Source: Planctomycetaceae bacterium
Lineage (GTDB): Bacteria > Planctomycetota > Planctomycetia > Planctomycetales > Planctomycetaceae
NCBI GenBank assembly: GCA_020426345.1
Contig: JAGQQE010000009.1
Coordinates: 1-47,190, forward strand
Direction of reading: 5' to 3'
DNA length: 47,190 bases
The position numbers were made by a program, and so were the translations under genes. Below the pieces are notes generated by a model. That model had not been told where the DNA came from and did no database searches. It saw only the letters and a program-made list of their open reading frames with translations. Position 1 is the first letter of the stretch. Each line of letters opens with the position of its first letter. Below are positions 45,414 through 47,190 of this stretch, piece after piece.

Positions 45414-45699
45414 CTGGCACCGCCGCCATGATGCCCGCATCCAGATGATCTCTGCAATTCAGGTACGTTAACGTCGCAGCTACAGCAGAGAACGATGCGG
45501 CGTTTCCCTCGCGCTAAGTGTGAGTCGGCACTTGCAAGCCGCATATCCCGTGCGTGATCTGATGGGGTGAGTTTCCGGGGATCGATGCATGTGATTAGAC
45601 TACGAAGCAACGACGCATTGTGACGCGATGAGTCGCCGAACAGGGTCTGCAGGATGACCCATCGAACAGAAAGATCGAACCAATCGAAAGGTTGTTCTG
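45414..45699. other. Upstream region of the sulfatase gene
   Basis: This gap of 286 bases has no recognisable gene. AACC (about 45679-45682) and GGTT (about 45690-45693) form a small inverted repeat just before the sulfatase ribosome-binding site. The promoter was not identified. Confidence 0.35.
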
Positions 45700-47121
45700 A
45701 TGAAATTCATCGGACCAGTTCTTTGTCTTGTCGCTGCCGCACTTTCGGTGTCTGTGTGTCCCGTCGTTCGGGGCGACGATCGGCCGAATCTGATCTGGAT
45801 CATGGCGGATGACCTGGGCTACGGAGATTTGGGCTGTTATGGTCAGAAAGTGATTCAAACCCCGAATCTGGACCGAATGGCATCCGAAGGAATGCGTTTC
45901 ACGCAGTTCTATGCAGGAGCCACGGTTTGTGCGCCATCGCGGTCGGTTCTGATGACCGGCCAGCATCATGGACACACACGCGTGCGCGGGAACGCCGGCC
46001 AGAGTAACCCCATTGCACAGGCACTGCGAGAAGACGACGTCACCGTCGCCAGGGCTTTGAATGACGCGGGATATAAAACAGCACTGGTCGGCAAATGGGG
46101 TCTGGGTGACATTGGTGCGGCAGAAAGCGGTCTGCCTCGCAAACAGGGCTTCGACTATTTCTTCGGATACCTGAATCAGCGACACGCTCACAACCATTTC
46201 CCGGATTTCCTCTGGCGAAACGAGCAGAAGATTTCGCTGCCAAACAAGATCACTCCGGTAGGCGACGACGGTGCCGGCTATGCCGACGAAGCAGTGCTGT
46301 ATGCCGACGATCTGTTTGCGGATGAAGCACTGAAATTTGTGGCCAACAATCAGAACAATCCATTCTTTCTTTACTGGTGCATGGTCATTCCGCATGCCAA
46401 CAACGAACGAACCCGCGCATTGAAGGATGGTGCGCACGTACCGGATAATGGGCCCTATGAAGATGAAGATTGGCCTCAGCCCGATAAAGGACAGGCTTCG
46501 ATGATTACGCGGCTGGACAGCTATGTCGGCCGCATGATGGACCAGCTGGATCGACTGGGTCTGGCAGAAAACACGCTGGTAATTTTCACCAGCGACAACG
46601 GCCCTCACAACGAGAGCAATCACAATCTGGAGCGATTCGATCCCAACGGTCCATTCACCGGCATCAAGCGAGCACTGACCGATGGCGGAATTCGTGTCCC
46701 CATGATTGCTCGGTGGCCCGGCAAGATTCTGCCTGGGCAGGTCAGTGACCACGTCGGCTATTCAGGCGACTGGTTCGCAACAGCAGCGGAACTCGCCCAC
46801 GCCAACACGCCCTCCAGTCTGGACAGCATCAGCTTTGTCCCGGAACTTCTGGGGCATTCCGACAAGCAGCTTGAGCACGAGCATATTTACTGGGAGTTCC
46901 ACGAACGAGGATTCAGTCAGGCGGTGCTTTTTCAGGGGCGATGGAAGGCAATCCGCATGAAAGACGCCGGTGCTCCGGTGCAATTATTTGATACGCATCA
47001 GGACATCGGGGAATTGGTCGATGTCGCAGAAAGGCATCCCGAGCTGGCCAGGCAGCTGGATGAATGGCTGAAGTCGGCACGCAGCGATTCTGAAGACTGG
47101 CCCGTGAAATCCGGAAAGTAG
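45700..47121 (+). CDS. Secreted formylglycine-dependent sulfatase
   Basis: A 473-residue exported arylsulfatase. A signal peptide (about 1-25) precedes RPNLIWIMADDLGYGDLGCYG, in which Asp37-Asp38 bind Ca2+. The active-site motif is Cys77-A-P-S-R81 (VCAPSRSVLMTG), where Cys77 would be converted to formylglycine. GYKTALVGKWGLG and, later, VIFTSDNGPHNE complete the sulfatase signatures. It would desulfate polysaccharide or small sulfate esters outside the cytoplasm, a trait strongly expanded in marine planctomycetes. AAAGG lies about ten bases before ATG 45700. It stands 286 bases after the SMI1-like gene. The substrate class cannot be assigned by eye; no matching sulfatase-maturase is in the window. 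Confidence 0.93.
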   Translation: MKFIGPVLCLVAAALSVSVCPVVRGDDRPNLIWIMADDLGYGDLGCYGQKVIQTPNLDRMASEGMRFTQFYAGATVCAPSRSVLMTGQHHGHTRVRGNAGQSNPIAQALREDDVTVARALNDAGYKTALVGKWGLGDIGAAESGLPRKQGFDYFFGYLNQRHAHNHFPDFLWRNEQKISLPNKITPVGDDGAGYADEAVLYADDLFADEALKFVANNQNNPFFLYWCMVIPHANNERTRALKDGAHVPDNGPYEDEDWPQPDKGQASMITRLDSYVGRMMDQLDRLGLAENTLVIFTSDNGPHNESNHNLERFDPNGPFTGIKRALTDGGIRVPMIARWPGKILPGQVSDHVGYSGDWFATAAELAHANTPSSLDSISFVPELLGHSDKQLEHEHIYWEFHERGFSQAVLFQGRWKAIRMKDAGAPVQLFDTHQDIGELVDVAERHPELARQLDEWLKSARSDSEDWPVKSGK

Positions 47122-47144
47122 CCGAACGCCGCCCTGCTCTGCAC

Positions 47145-47190
47145 CCTAACCTAACTGTCCGTTGAAGAATGGGGACATGCACGGTGGACG
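47145..47190. repeat. Palindromic dispersed repeat element, left half (cut by window end)
   Basis: Bases 47145-47190 match 2394-2439 at 42 of 46 positions without gaps, including 26 identical bases from 47145 to 47170. As in the first copy, the element begins in CTAACC-type repeats and lies shortly (24 bases) after a rightward stop codon. The inverted right half would lie outside the window. Confidence 0.85.

Noticed and set aside
45595-46752. 385-codon open frame on the minus strand across the sulfatase
   Set aside because: The sulfatase signatures and signal peptide on the plus strand are unambiguous; the antisense translation looks random.
1-47190. CRISPR array, prophage, integron or tRNA genes
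   Set aside because: No spaced direct repeats, phage structural genes, integrase or tRNA cloverleaf sequences were recognised while reading the gaps; a covariance-model scan was not possible.

Overview
The window looks like a chromosomal segment of a marine or salt-exposed planctomycete. This is inferred from gene content: a secreted sulfatase, a DUF1573 protein, a sugar isomerase with a Tat signal, an esterase fused to a DUF6807 domain, a degenerate phosphatase fused to a multihaem cytochrome, an NPYSAP-type membrane protein N-terminus, wide intergenic gaps and short operons. No rRNA, tRNA, CRISPR array, transposase or phage gene was recognised. Most of the window is housekeeping sequence with one clear adaptive module, ectoine synthesis.

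Left part (1-11.4 kb): the tail of an unidentified gene, a DUF2585 membrane protein, a zinc-ribbon methyltransferase followed by a palindromic repeat element, argC, a calcium-handling pair (CaCA exchanger plus P2-type ATPase), a TIM-barrel isomerase with a Gfo/Idh/MocA dehydrogenase, and greA. Next (11.5-18.8 kb): sucCD run left, facing greA across a shared terminator. purSL, which carries two PurS-like segments, runs right, followed by a small membrane protein and a secreted NHL-repeat protein.

Osmoprotection region (18.8-23.9 kb): a PutP-type Na+/solute symporter diverges from ectA-ectB-ectC-ectD. Together these would make ectoine and 5-hydroxyectoine from aspartate semialdehyde and import compatible solutes. 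EctD keeps its H-x-D...H iron triad at 147/149/248.

Middle (24-36.6 kb): a secreted SGNH hydrolase-DUF6807 fusion, alaS with a perfect palindromic terminator, a canonical PilZ protein, a Tat-exported sugar isomerase-like protein behind gcvT, an amidohydrolase, a cyclopropane-fatty-acid synthase and two uncharacterised proteins.

Right part (37-47.2 kb): a closely spaced rightward run of a WecA/MraY-type glycan initiator, an O-antigen ligase-like protein, a DUF1573 protein, a sialidase-like protein, a degenerate phosphatase/tetrahaem cytochrome and a SMI1/KNR4 protein, then a secreted sulfatase. The window ends inside a second copy of the repeat element found at 2.4 kb. No wholly new system is evident. 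The most informative leads are that dispersed palindromic element, the phosphatase-cytochrome and esterase-DUF6807 fusions, and the regulatory-looking repeats around the ect genes.
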